A DNA stretch of 13,703 nucleotides, from the NCBI GenBank assembly GCA_937862845.1, contig CALMCK010000096.1, forward strand, positions 1 through 13,703, written 5' to 3'. The position numbers were made by a program, and so were the translations under genes. Positions 1 to 7,660 of the stretch are shown here, in pieces. Source of the stretch: an uncultured Burkholderiaceae bacterium (lineage in GTDB: Bacteria; Pseudomonadota; Gammaproteobacteria; Burkholderiales; Burkholderiaceae). Positions within the stretch are counted from its first letter, which is position 1, and each line of letters begins with the position of its first letter. The notes under the pieces are model-generated. The model was given only the letters and a program-made list of their open reading frames with translations, ran no database searches and was not told the DNA's origin.

Positions 1-114
1 ATATTCAACACCATCACGGCTTGTCCAGACGTTTTTACACGTGACCGAACAGGTGTGACAACCAATGCATTTGTCCAAATTCAAGACCATACCAATTTGT
101 GCTCTAATTTTCAT
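1..114 (-). CDS. narH: NarH, nitrate reductase beta subunit (5' end only, runs off the left edge)
   Basis: Only the first 38 codons are present. NarH is the cytoplasmic iron-sulfur subunit that passes electrons from the NarI cytochrome b to the NarG catalytic subunit. The translated start, MKIRAQIGMVLNLDKCIGC, closely matches the E. coli NarH N-terminus as I recall it. The first ferredoxin-type cluster motif, C-x2-C-x2-C-x3-C, is visible at residues 16, 19, 22 and 26. The ATG at 114 is supported by a Shine-Dalgarno AGAGGA at 126-121, six bases upstream, which begins right after the narG stop codon. The 12-bp gap from narG indicates co-transcription as narGHJI. An ATG five bases upstream (119) reads into a stop after one further codon and is excluded. 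The identification is very secure; completeness cannot be judged. Confidence 0.97.
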   Translation of the reverse strand, partial: MKIRAQIGMVLNLDKCIGCHTCSVTCKNVWTSRDGVEY

Positions 115-126
115 CTCATGTCCTCT

Positions 127-3100
127 TCATTGAGCCGATTCGTTGACTGCAACAGGTTCATCCATCCAGTCCACTTTATTCATTTTGCGCACCACCACGT
201 GCTCATCTCGGTTGCAACCAACCGTACCATAATAGTTAAAACCCCATGCTTGTTGGGCATAACCACCAATCATGTGTGTTGGCTTAAGCACTGTTCGCGT
301 AACCGAGTTGTGTATACCACCGCGTTTACCAGAGACTTCTGCACCTGGGACATTGATGATTTTCTCTTGTGCGTGGTACATGAGAATCATCCCTTTGGGT
401 ACACGTTGGCTGACCACCACGCGGGCGGTCAATGTGCCATTGATGTTGAACACCTCAACCCAGTCATTGTCCACCAAGCCAGCAGCCACGGCATCCTTCT
501 CGCTCAGCCAAACATGGGGGCCGCCACGCGAGAGGGTCAACATGCGCAAGTTGTCCGAATAGGTGCTGTGAATGCCCCATTTTTGATGTGGGGTGATGAA
601 ATTTAAAACAATCTCCGTGTTGCCATTGCTGTGCTTGCCTAAGACCGCATCAGTGGTTTTTAAATCCACTGCAGGACGATACACGCAAAAACCTTCGCCA
701 AATGCACGCATCCATTGATGGTCTTGGTAAAACTGCTGGCGACCCGTCAATGTGCGCCATGGAATGAGCTCATGCACATTGGTGTAGCCTGCGTTGTACG
801 AGACTTCTTCGCTCTCCAAACCTGACCAAATCGGTGACGAGATAATTTTGCGCGGTTGTGCCTGCACGTCTCTGAAGCGAATCGTGTCATGCTCACGTGG
901 TTTGGCCAAATGCGTGTGGTCAATGCCGGTGAACTTGCCCAATGACTCCCATGCTTTCACAGCGACGTGGCCATTGGTTTCAGGCGCAAGCGTTAAAATC
1001 ATCTCGGCTGCGTCAATCGCGGTGTTGAGTTTCGGCTGGCCTTTGCCTGCGCCGTCGGCGACGACTTTATTAAAGCCGCGCAACACATCGACCTCGTGTT
1101 CGGTTTTCCACGACATGCCTTTGCCACCGTTGCCGATTTTTTCGAGCAGTGGGCCGATGGAAGTGAATTTTTCGTAAATCTGTCCGTAGTTGCGCTCAAC
1201 CACCGTCATCGCTGGCATGGTTTTACCAGGGATGGGATCGCACTCGCCGTGTTTCCAGTCTTTGATGTCAAACGCTTGACCGAGCTCCTGCGGGCTGTCG
1301 TGCATGAGCGGTGTGAGCACCAAATCTTTGCGCGTGCCGATGTAATCGCCAGCGATTTCGGAGAATTTTTTGGCAATGCCTTTGTAAATTTCCCAATCGG
1401 TTTTTGACTGCCACAGCGGTTGCACCGCTTCGGACAATGGGTGGATGAACGGGTGCATGTCTGATGTATTCAAATCGTCTTTTTCATACCATGTCGCGGT
1501 GGGCAATACGATGTCGGCAAACATACACGTGGTTGACATGCGGAAGTCCAGCACCACCAGCAAGTCGAGCTTGCCTTCGGCTGCTGGGCGCACGGTGACT
1601 TCTTCTGGCTTGATGCAGTCGCCGTGGTTTTCGTCACCGAACACCGCGTTTTGTGTGCCGAGTAAATACTTTAAGAAATACTCATGGCCTTTGCCCGATG
1701 AGCCCAAAATATTCGAGCGCCAAACAAACATATTGCGCGGGAAGTTTTTAGGATTGTCAGGGTCGTTGCACGACATGTCGAGCGAGCCGTCTTTGAGCGC
1801 GTTGACCGTGTATTCGATTGGGTCGACACCGGCCTTCTCAGCGGCTGCGGTCAAATCAAGTGGGTTGTCGCGCAACTGAGGCGCAGAGGGCAACCAGCCC
1901 ATGCGTTCGGCTTTGGCGTTGTAGTCGATGGTGGCCATGGTTTTGACGCCATCGTGCGTGGGCGCGCTGATTTCGTCCATGCTCAATTTTTCATGACGCC
2001 ATTGACTGGTGTGTGCGTAGAAGAACGATGTGCCGTTCATCTGACGCGATGGGCGATGCCAATCCAAGCCAAATGCCAGTGGCGTCCAGCCAGACTGCGG
2101 GCGCAGTTTTTCTTGGCCAACATAGTGACACCAGCCACCGCCTGATTGGCCGACCGCACCGCACATCATTAACATGTTGATGATGCCGCGATACGCCATG
2201 TCCATGTGGTACCAGTGGTTCAAGCCTGCGCCGACGATGACCATGCTTTTGCCATGGGTTTGGTGCGCATTTTGGGCGAACTCACGCGCGACTTGAATCA
2301 CCATTTCGGCTTTGACGCCTGTGTGTTTTTCTTGCCATTTGGGTGTGTACGGAATGTCCTGCATGTAGTCGCTCGCCACGGTGTCCGAGGCAAACTCAGG
2401 CACACCACGGTCGATGCCGTAGTTGGCCACCATCAAATCAAACACCGTCGCCACCAATGCGCTCGTGCCATCGGCCAGTGTGATGCGTTTGGTCGGCACT
2501 TTGCGCAGTTGAATGTCGGTGCTGTCTTGTTTGTTGGCGTCGATGAAATACTCAAACGCCACTTCGGTCACTTCATCGTGCTTGCCGAGCAAGGTCAGTT
2601 GTGCTTGGACGTCTTTGTCGTTGGCTTCTTTGGCGGTTAAATTCCATTTGCCTTGTTCGCCCCAGCGGAAACCAATCGAGCCTTTGGGTGCGACGATGTC
2701 GCCCGTGTTCTCGTCAATCAGCAGGGTTTTCCAATCTGGATTATTGTCCTGACCCAAATTGCCTGAGAGGTGGGAGGCGCGCAAGAAATATTCGGGCAAC
2801 AGTTGACCATCTTTTTCGGCGAGTTTGACCAGCATCGGCATGTCGGTCAAACGGCGGCAGTAGTCTTGGAAATAATCCGAGGGATTGTTTAAGTGAAACT
2901 CTTTGAGAATCACATGGCCCATCGCCATCGCGAGGGCGGCGTCGGTGCCTTGCTTGGGCGCCAGCCAAATGTCGCCGAACTTCGCCATTTCACCATAATC
3001 AGACGACACCGCGACGGTTTTGGTGCCTTTGTAACGCACTTCGGTGTAAAAATGCGCGTCGGGCGTGCGCGTCATCGGCACGTTTGAGCCCCATACCATT

Positions 3101-3846
3101 AAGTAAGTCGAATTGTACCAATCCGCAGATTCCGCCACGTCGGTTTGCTCGCCCCACACCTGCGGAGACGCAGGCGGCAAATCGCAATACCAATCGTAGA
3201 AAGACAAAGACACGCCGCCGATGAGCGAGAGGTAACGCGAGCCAGCAGCGTAGCTGACCATCGACATCGCAGGGATTGGTGAAAAACCAACCACGCGGTC
3301 AGGGCCATAGGTTTTGACCGTGTAGGCATTGGCCGCTGCAATCATTTCATTCGCTTCGTCCCATGTCGCGCGCACCATGCCGCCCAAGCCACGTTTGGAT
3401 TTGTATTGTTTGGCGCGTTCGGGGTCTTGCGAGATGTATTCCCACGCGGCGGTCGGTGACATGGTCGCGCGGGCATCGCGCCACATGCGCATCAAGTGTC
3501 CACGCATCATCGGGTATTTGACCCGCTGTGCCGAGTAGACATACCAGCTGTACGATGCGCCGCGCGGGCAGCCACGTGGTTCGTGATTCGGCAAATCAGG
3601 TCGGGTGCGCGGATAATCGGTTTGCTGGGTTTCCCATGTGATTAAGCCGTTTTTGACATACACCTTCCACGAGCATGAGCCCGTGCAGTTCACGCCATGG
3701 GTGGAGCGCACGATTTTATCGTGTTGCCAACGGCTACGGTAGGCGTTTTCCCACGAGCGGTCTTCGTTGACCACTGCGCCATGACCGTCTGAAAAAGTGC
3801 TGCGCACTTTGCCCAAAAAATTAAGTCTGTCTAAAAAGTGGCTCAT
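127..3846 (-). CDS. narG: NarG, respiratory nitrate reductase catalytic (alpha) subunit
   Basis: NarG is the molybdenum bis-MGD enzyme that reduces nitrate to nitrite on the cytoplasmic face of the membrane, with quinol as electron donor through NarI and NarH. The product is 1239 residues with this start (E. coli NarG is about 1247) and is similar along its whole length. Residues His50, Cys54, Cys58 and Cys93 fit the ligands of the FS0 [4Fe-4S] cluster (motif THGVNCTGSCSW, then RGCPRG). Asp222 in YCDLPPASP matches the aspartate that coordinates Mo in membrane-bound nitrate reductases. The frame is open upstream to a TTG at 3927. I chose the ATG at 3846 because MSHFLDR aligns with the family start (MSKFLDR) and a GAGG lies four bases upstream. 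No frameshift or internal stop is present. It is followed 12 bp later by narH. A nearby control region is expected in the 241 bp upstream. Confidence 0.98.
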   Translation of the reverse strand: MSHFLDRLNFLGKVRSTFSDGHGAVVNEDRSWENAYRSRWQHDKIVRSTHGVNCTGSCSWKVYVKNGLITWETQQTDYPRTRPDLPNHEPRGCPRGASYSWYVYSAQRVKYPMMRGHLMRMWRDARATMSPTAAWEYISQDPERAKQYKSKRGLGGMVRATWDEANEMIAAANAYTVKTYGPDRVVGFSPIPAMSMVSYAAGSRYLSLIGGVSLSFYDWYCDLPPASPQVWGEQTDVAESADWYNSTYLMVWGSNVPMTRTPDAHFYTEVRYKGTKTVAVSSDYGEMAKFGDIWLAPKQGTDAALAMAMGHVILKEFHLNNPSDYFQDYCRRLTDMPMLVKLAEKDGQLLPEYFLRASHLSGNLGQDNNPDWKTLLIDENTGDIVAPKGSIGFRWGEQGKWNLTAKEANDKDVQAQLTLLGKHDEVTEVAFEYFIDANKQDSTDIQLRKVPTKRITLADGTSALVATVFDLMVANYGIDRGVPEFASDTVASDYMQDIPYTPKWQEKHTGVKAEMVIQVAREFAQNAHQTHGKSMVIVGAGLNHWYHMDMAYRGIINMLMMCGAVGQSGGGWCHYVGQEKLRPQSGWTPLAFGLDWHRPSRQMNGTSFFYAHTSQWRHEKLSMDEISAPTHDGVKTMATIDYNAKAERMGWLPSAPQLRDNPLDLTAAAEKAGVDPIEYTVNALKDGSLDMSCNDPDNPKNFPRNMFVWRSNILGSSGKGHEYFLKYLLGTQNAVFGDENHGDCIKPEEVTVRPAAEGKLDLLVVLDFRMSTTCMFADIVLPTATWYEKDDLNTSDMHPFIHPLSEAVQPLWQSKTDWEIYKGIAKKFSEIAGDYIGTRKDLVLTPLMHDSPQELGQAFDIKDWKHGECDPIPGKTMPAMTVVERNYGQIYEKFTSIGPLLEKIGNGGKGMSWKTEHEVDVLRGFNKVVADGAGKGQPKLNTAIDAAEMILTLAPETNGHVAVKAWESLGKFTGIDHTHLAKPREHDTIRFRDVQAQPRKIISSPIWSGLESEEVSYNAGYTNVHELIPWRTLTGRQQFYQDHQWMRAFGEGFCVYRPAVDLKTTDAVLGKHSNGNTEIVLNFITPHQKWGIHSTYSDNLRMLTLSRGGPHVWLSEKDAVAAGLVDNDWVEVFNINGTLTARVVVSQRVPKGMILMYHAQEKIINVPGAEVSGKRGGIHNSVTRTVLKPTHMIGGYAQQAWGFNYYGTVGCNRDEHVVVRKMNKVDWMDEPVAVNESAQ

Positions 3847-3850
3847 ATGC

Positions 3851-3854
3851 CCTC
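3851..3854 (-). promoter_or_regulatory. Ribosome binding site that favours the internal narG start
   Basis: GAGG in the minus-strand context GCGAGGGCATATG lies four bases before the ATG at 3846. The spacing is a little short, but together with the homology of MSHFLDR to other NarG N-termini it decides against the longer frame that opens at 3927. Confidence 0.6.
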
Positions 3855-4019
3855 GCTTTGGTTGTGGACGGAAATACGGTGGCTGCGCCCAGTGTTTCCG
3901 TGGTTTAAAGGAGATGTGCATCATCAATGATGTGAAAGCGTCGTTTGATGCGGCGCCTATGAATCAGCGTGTGCGTGTTCAATTTGAGTACAGCATACAT
4001 GGCTTGATATGCCGCGACT

Positions 4020-4038
4020 ATTGGCGAAAAGTGCCAAT
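4020..4038. promoter_or_regulatory. Perfect inverted repeat upstream of narG (candidate operator)
   Basis: ATTGGC (4020-4025) and GCCAAT (4033-4038) form a perfect 6-bp inverted repeat around a 7-base spacer. It lies about 180 bp upstream of the narG start. Seen from narG it is upstream of a weak -10-like TATGCT at about 3998-3993, placing its centre near -44 if that element is used. It does not match the FNR box (TTGAT-N4-ATCAA), a NarL heptamer pair or a ModE site. It also overlaps the start of the kinase-motif stub on the plus strand. I saw no confident sigma70 promoter or FNR box elsewhere in 3847-4036. A regulatory role is inference. Confidence 0.3.
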
Positions 4039-4087
4039 GGCTTATGCAATCGATGGGGGCACGACTAATACCAAAGTCGTAGTGTGA
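4037..4087 (+). pseudogene. Possible 5' stub of an ASKHA-type sugar kinase gene
   Basis: A short plus-strand frame reads MAYAIDGGTTNTKVVV and then TGA. The core DGGTTNTK is an excellent match to the phosphate-1 loop at the extreme N-terminus of ASKHA-fold kinases. 2-dehydro-3-deoxygalactonokinase-like proteins, for example, begin with a short strand and then D-x-G-T-[TS]-N. The motif sits exactly where it would in such a protein, right after the initiator Met and a hydrophobic strand. Nothing of the kinase follows: the TGA abuts the stop codon of the opposing TSUP gene at 4088. I infer that a kinase gene once ran rightward from here and was lost when the TSUP region was joined on. A chance match or a real 16-residue peptide cannot be excluded. 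No good Shine-Dalgarno precedes this ATG. Confidence 0.4.
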
Positions 4088-4822
4088 TTAAATGGCCAAA
4101 ACCATTTTGGCGCCAGCAATCAGCAGCACCAGCGCGAGTGCGCGTTGTATCCAAGCATTGTTCAAGTGTTTCGAGCCCAGCGTTGCGCCGATATAACCGC
4201 CCAACACCGCCGCCAGTGCCCAGATGGGCCAATCGGCGGGCAACGTCGCCCCTTTGGTCAACACGCCGAGCAGTCCCGCCACCGAGTTGACCAAAATAAA
4301 TGCCGCCGAAACACCTGAAATCGTGCGCACCTGCGCCCAACCACGCCAGAGTAAAATCGGTGATAAAAAGATACCGCCGCCCACGCCCGTCAAGCCCGAC
4401 AACAACCCCAGCACAGCGCCGACAGCCGACAGCGTGGCGGGTTTGACCGCGCGAATCTCATCGCTCTGTGCGCCAAATGAGCGGCGAAACGAATACACGG
4501 TGGCATACAGCAGCACCACGCCAATGACGGGCTTATAGACATGCGCGGGCAACGTCAGATAACCGCCCAGATACGCAAAGGGGATGGATGTCACAATCAA
4601 GGGCAACAAAATGCGCCATGAAAAAGCACCGACGCGGCCATACTGCACCACGGCAATGCTGGCCACCAAAATATTGAGCACCAAAGCCGCAGGCTTCATC
4701 TCTGCAGGGGCAATGCCATACAGGGCCATCACCGCCAGATAACCCGATGCGCCCGCGTGACCGACCGAGGCATACAGGACGGCAGCAATGAATATCAATA
4801 GAGGTAAAAACGTGGTGTCCAT
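4088..4822 (-). CDS. TSUP family (TauE/SafE-type) membrane transporter
   Basis: The 244-residue product is an integral membrane protein with about eight hydrophobic segments and the internal duplication typical of the TSUP family, which exports or imports small anions such as sulfite, sulfoacetate or thiosulfate. The first repeat has GHAGASGYLAVMALYGI at residues 21-37. The second has the hallmark GLTGVGGGIFLSPILL at 143-158. The length is normal for the family. The ATG at 4822 starts directly with the first membrane segment; no convincing Shine-Dalgarno is seen, and the upstream stretch is T-rich. The gene lies between the terminator of narK1-narK2 and the narG control region, in the same direction as both. 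A role in nitrate respiration (for example export of an anion) is only suggested by position. The substrate cannot be read from the sequence. Confidence 0.88.
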   Translation of the reverse strand: MDTTFLPLLIFIAAVLYASVGHAGASGYLAVMALYGIAPAEMKPAALVLNILVASIAVVQYGRVGAFSWRILLPLIVTSIPFAYLGGYLTLPAHVYKPVIGVVLLYATVYSFRRSFGAQSDEIRAVKPATLSAVGAVLGLLSGLTGVGGGIFLSPILLWRGWAQVRTISGVSAAFILVNSVAGLLGVLTKGATLPADWPIWALAAVLGGYIGATLGSKHLNNAWIQRALALVLLIAGAKMVLAI

Positions 4823-4869
4823 GGCGAGCAGTTTGACGAAAAATAGAAAAAAGAAAATGAAAATTTAAC

Positions 4870-4913
4870 ACAAAACCCACTCAAATGGATACCAGCATTG
4901 AGTGGGGTTTTGT
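4870..4913 (-). terminator. Rho-independent terminator downstream of narK2
   Basis: The arms 4870-4884 (plus-strand ACAAAACCCACTCAA) and 4898-4913 (TTGAGTGGGGTTTTGT) pair over 15 bp with one extra G, around a 13-base loop. Read on the minus strand, the stem follows narK2 and ends in GGGTTTTGTGTT, giving a U-rich tail. The A-rich and T-rich flanks make it roughly symmetrical, so it could also work in the other direction, although no plus-strand gene ends here. It separates narK1-narK2 from the TSUP gene and implies that TSUP has its own promoter or relies on read-through. Confidence 0.85.
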
Positions 4914-4923
4914 CAAATCAAAA

Positions 4924-4952
4924 GCTGTTTCCTTGCTGTTTCCTTGCTGTTT
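4924..4952. repeat. 11-bp tandem repeat at the narK2 3' end
   Basis: GCTGTTTCCTT occurs at 4924-4934 and 4935-4945 and begins a third time at 4946-4952, running into the narK2 stop codon. The last unit also forms a small perfect hairpin across the stop codon: CCTTGCT at 4942-4948 pairs with AGCAAGG at 4954-4960. This looks like slippage expansion of the sequence just after the gene; no function is evident. Confidence 0.8.
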
Positions 4953-6331
4953 TAGCAAGGGGTTTTCGCGCCTTTGCGCGAATAAAACCACCAGTTCACG
5001 CCGACACACACCGCATAATAAGCGATAAAAACCATCAGAGCCGATGCCACACCACCCGTCGCCGCGATGGAAATGCCATAACTTTTGGGTACAAAAAAAC
5101 CACCAAACGCACCAATCGCCGCAGAAAATCCCAGCACCGCAGCGCTCTCTTTATTGGCATTCAACTCAATCGATGCGTCCGTGGCATTGCCCCCCAATGC
5201 GTCTTTAACAACCTTGTGAAAAATCTTTGGCACCTGCGCAAAAGTCGAGGCATTGCCCACGCCCGTCAAAGTAAACAAAGCGATAAAGCATGCAAAGAAG
5301 CCCTGAAAGCTGCCACTGCCTGCCACGCCTTCTTCGGGTAAAAACCGCAGAACCCCAAACACCGCAAAAATCATGCCAACAAACACAAGGGTCGTCACTC
5401 GCGCCGCGCCGAAACTGTCGGACAGCTTGCCGCCTGCCACGCGCGCCAAACCACCAATCAATGCGCCCAAGAACACATATTGCGTGGCATTGATTTCTGG
5501 AAACTGGCCTTTCATCAACAAACCAAAGCCAGCGGCAAAACCGATGAACGAGCCGAATGTGCCCAAATACAGCACACACATCAACCACGTGTCGCGGCGT
5601 TTAAAAATAATCGATTGGTCTTTGAATGACGACTTGGCACTGGCAATGTCGTTCATGCCAAACCATGCCGCTATCGCCGACACCGCCACAAATGGTATCC
5701 AAAAAAATGCGGCGTTTTGCACCCAAACGCTTTTCACCACATCGCCTTTGACATAGGACTGCGCATCAGAGCCTACTGCGAATATGCCCATGACGACCAC
5801 CATCGGCACGACGAACTGAACCAAGGACACCCCCAAATTACCCAAGCCTGCATTGATGCCCAATGCTGTGCCTTTTTCTGCTTTTGGGTAAAAAAAGCTG
5901 ATATTGCTCATCGAGGATGAAAAGTTCGCACTGCCAAAACCACACAGCAACGCCCACACCTGCATTTGCCACAGCGGCGTATCAGGATTCTGCACCGCAA
6001 AACCCAGCCCCACCAAAGGTATCATTAAAGACGCCGTGGTCAACGCCGTCCAGCGACGCCCGCCGACGATGGGCACCATGAATGAATAAAATATCCGCAT
6101 CGCCGCACCAGACAACGCAGGCAAGGCGGCCAAATTAAACAACTCTTCTTTGCTGTATTTAAAACCGATGTTGGGCAAGTAGGTCAGCGTCACCGACAGC
6201 ACTTGCCACACTGCGAATGCGAGTACCAATGCGGGAACGGACAGCCATAGATTGCGGTTGGCGATGGACTTGCCGGTTGATTGCCAGAAGCTTTTGTCCT
6301 CTGGTGTCCATTCGTTTAAAATTTTAGCCAT
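4952..6331 (-). CDS. narK2: NarK2-type nitrate/nitrite antiporter (E. coli NarK-like, MFS)
   Basis: This is a major facilitator protein of 459 residues with about 12 membrane segments, close to E. coli NarK. It probably exchanges cytoplasmic nitrite for external nitrate. The N-terminal W-x-P-E-D...FW-x(n)-NRNLWLSVP pattern is typical of the NarK type. Arg79 (GAAMRIFYSF) and Arg297 (GGLARVAGG) match the two substrate-binding arginines of NarK (Arg89 and Arg305 in E. coli). The nitrate signatures are GFGSANFSSSMSNISFF at residues 131-147 and a second around GVGNASTFAQVP at 357-368. The frame opens at 6373, but I chose the ATG at 6331 because AAAGGA lies six bases upstream and MAKILNEW fits the family start. 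It follows narK1 by 66 bp and is closed by the terminator downstream. Confidence 0.95.
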   Translation of the reverse strand: MAKILNEWTPEDKSFWQSTGKSIANRNLWLSVPALVLAFAVWQVLSVTLTYLPNIGFKYSKEELFNLAALPALSGAAMRIFYSFMVPIVGGRRWTALTTASLMIPLVGLGFAVQNPDTPLWQMQVWALLCGFGSANFSSSMSNISFFYPKAEKGTALGINAGLGNLGVSLVQFVVPMVVVMGIFAVGSDAQSYVKGDVVKSVWVQNAAFFWIPFVAVSAIAAWFGMNDIASAKSSFKDQSIIFKRRDTWLMCVLYLGTFGSFIGFAAGFGLLMKGQFPEINATQYVFLGALIGGLARVAGGKLSDSFGAARVTTLVFVGMIFAVFGVLRFLPEEGVAGSGSFQGFFACFIALFTLTGVGNASTFAQVPKIFHKVVKDALGGNATDASIELNANKESAAVLGFSAAIGAFGGFFVPKSYGISIAATGGVASALMVFIAYYAVCVGVNWWFYSRKGAKTPC

Positions 6332-6337
6332 GGTATT

Positions 6338-6343
6338 TCCTTT
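6338..6343 (-). promoter_or_regulatory. Ribosome binding site that sets the narK2 start
   Basis: AAAGGA followed by a six-base spacer places the start at the ATG at 6331 and not at the upstream in-frame ATG codons. Confidence 0.8.
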
Positions 6344-6353
6344 AAAGGTGATG

Positions 6354-6371
6354 GGTGATGAATGCATCACC
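6354..6371 (-). other. Intercistronic hairpin between narK1 and narK2
   Basis: GGTGATG (6354-6360) and CATCACC (6365-6371) form a perfect 7-bp stem with a 4-base loop. A second copy of GGTGATG at 6347-6353 could pair with the same CATCACC arm instead. The element sits in the 66-bp gap, just upstream of the narK2 ribosome binding site, and has no T-tract. It could affect mRNA stability or narK2 translation; this is inference. Confidence 0.45.
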
Positions 6372-6397
6372 ACGATACGATATGCGTTTGTGTTGCG

Positions 6398-7648
6398 TTA
6401 TTGAGCCTGAGCAATGCGTTGATCTCGCACGGGTTTAAATGAGAAATACATCCAGACCAAACTGACGCACACCGTGCCATACAGCAACATGAATGAGGTC
6501 GAACGCACGCCGGTCAAATCAACCAACACACCAAACATAATCGGTAAAAAGAAACCGCCCAAGCCGCCCGCCAAACCGACCACACCAGACACCGCACCGA
6601 TTTGGGTCGGGTATTCGTTGGCGATGAATTTAAACACCGATGCCTTGCCGACCGCCATGGCCGTGCCCACGATGAACAATATAACTGTGAACACTGTGGC
6701 ATTGAGCCCCACGTGGAACGACTGCGCACCCGCCGTGGTCTGCACCACCAAATCTGTTTGCGGGTAAGAGAGTAAAAAGAATGCCACCCAGCACACCCAC
6801 ATCACGCCCCACGTGACTTTGAGCGCGCCGAATTTATCCGACAGATAACCGCCAAAAGCACGCAACACACCGCCTGGCAAAGAGAAACACATGGCTAAAA
6901 ACCCAGCATGCGCCAAATCAAAACCGTATTCGTTGACGTAATACTTCACCATCCACAGAGCGAGCGCGACATAACCGCCAAACACCACCGAATAAAGCTG
7001 GCAATAGCGCAGCACCGCCGGGTCTTTCATCACGGCCAATTGCTCTTTGAGTGACACTTTGCTTGAGACCACGTGTTTCGGGTTGTGGTAACTGAACAAC
7101 CAAAAAAGAATGGCCGTGACCAACATAATGACGGCGTAAACAGTGGGCACCATTTGCCATCCCGCCCACACAATAATCGCAGGGGCAATCAGCTTGGTCA
7201 ACGCCGAGCCCGCATTGCCCGCACCAAAAATCCCCATCGCCAAACCCTGCTTATCACGATCAAACCAACGCGCCACATAAGGCGTGCCCACTGAAAAAGA
7301 ACCGCCCGCCAAACCGATGAATAACCCAATGACAATGAAATGCCAGTAGGCCGTGGCGTACTGCATCACATAAATCGGCACAACCGTGGCCAGCATCAAC
7401 ACAAACATGACAATCCGCCCGCCGTATTTGTCAGTCCAAATGCCCAGTGGTACGCGCACAAGTGCACCTGAGAGCACGGGTGTGGCGGCTAAAATCATGG
7501 TTTCTGTTTCATTGAGCTGGAGGATTTTTTGCAGCGGTACGCCGAGCACAGCAAATATCATCCACACCATAAAACAAATGGTGAAGGCCAATGTACTGGC
7601 TATGAGTACCGACCATGCCTGTCGTTGGTTGCCTGTGTTCTGAGTCAT
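6398..7648 (-). CDS. narK1: NarK1-type nitrate transporter (MFS)
   Basis: The 416-residue product is a 12-segment major facilitator protein of the nitrate/nitrite porter family. It is shorter than NarK2 and of the type usually regarded as a nitrate/proton symporter, which would start uptake before nitrite accumulates. Arg65 (GALVRVPLG) and Arg263 (GGVLRAFGGYLSDKFG) occupy the positions of the anion-binding arginines. The motifs GLAGGSFSVGTPYVARWF at 112-129 and GKASVFKFIANEYP at 334-347 match this type. The frame extends upstream to 7699. I chose the second of two tandem ATG codons (7648), which lies six bases after AAGGAG; the ATG at 7651 is also possible. The gene heads the narK1-narK2 unit and faces the divergent DUF2214-nnrS pair, so the two units share a control region. 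In some bacteria the two NarK types are fused; here they are separate. Confidence 0.94.
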   Translation of the reverse strand: MTQNTGNQRQAWSVLIASTLAFTICFMVWMIFAVLGVPLQKILQLNETETMILAATPVLSGALVRVPLGIWTDKYGGRIVMFVLMLATVVPIYVMQYATAYWHFIVIGLFIGLAGGSFSVGTPYVARWFDRDKQGLAMGIFGAGNAGSALTKLIAPAIIVWAGWQMVPTVYAVIMLVTAILFWLFSYHNPKHVVSSKVSLKEQLAVMKDPAVLRYCQLYSVVFGGYVALALWMVKYYVNEYGFDLAHAGFLAMCFSLPGGVLRAFGGYLSDKFGALKVTWGVMWVCWVAFFLLSYPQTDLVVQTTAGAQSFHVGLNATVFTVILFIVGTAMAVGKASVFKFIANEYPTQIGAVSGVVGLAGGLGGFFLPIMFGVLVDLTGVRSTSFMLLYGTVCVSLVWMYFSFKPVRDQRIAQAQ

Positions 7649-7654
7649 CATTTT

Positions 7655-7660
7655 CTCCTT
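7655..7660 (-). promoter_or_regulatory. Ribosome binding site that sets the narK1 start
   Basis: AAGGAG is three bases from the ATG at 7651 and six from the ATG at 7648. The spacing favours 7648 and excludes the much longer frame. Confidence 0.75.

Noticed and set aside
55..606. Plus-strand open frame of 183 codons
   Set aside because: It is antisense to narG and narH, has no recognisable domain and is a shadow of the coding frame.
3784..3793. ACCGTCTGAA, one base from the Neisseria DNA uptake sequence GCCGTCTGAA
   Set aside because: It is a single copy inside narG, where the bases encode the conserved FSDGHG stretch, and no other copy was seen in the window.
3847..3927. Longer narG reading frame from a TTG at 3927
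   Set aside because: The extra 27 codons do not resemble NarG; the ATG at 3846 fits the family start and has a ribosome binding site.
4061..4080. ACGACT-N8-AGTCGT inverted repeat just after the TSUP gene as a terminator
   Set aside because: The stem is only 6 bp and is followed by GCCCCC rather than a T-tract; it also lies within the kinase-like stub.
4533..4880. Minus-strand open frame of 115 codons
   Set aside because: It overlaps the TSUP gene in another frame and runs through the terminator; its composition is not that of a membrane or known protein.
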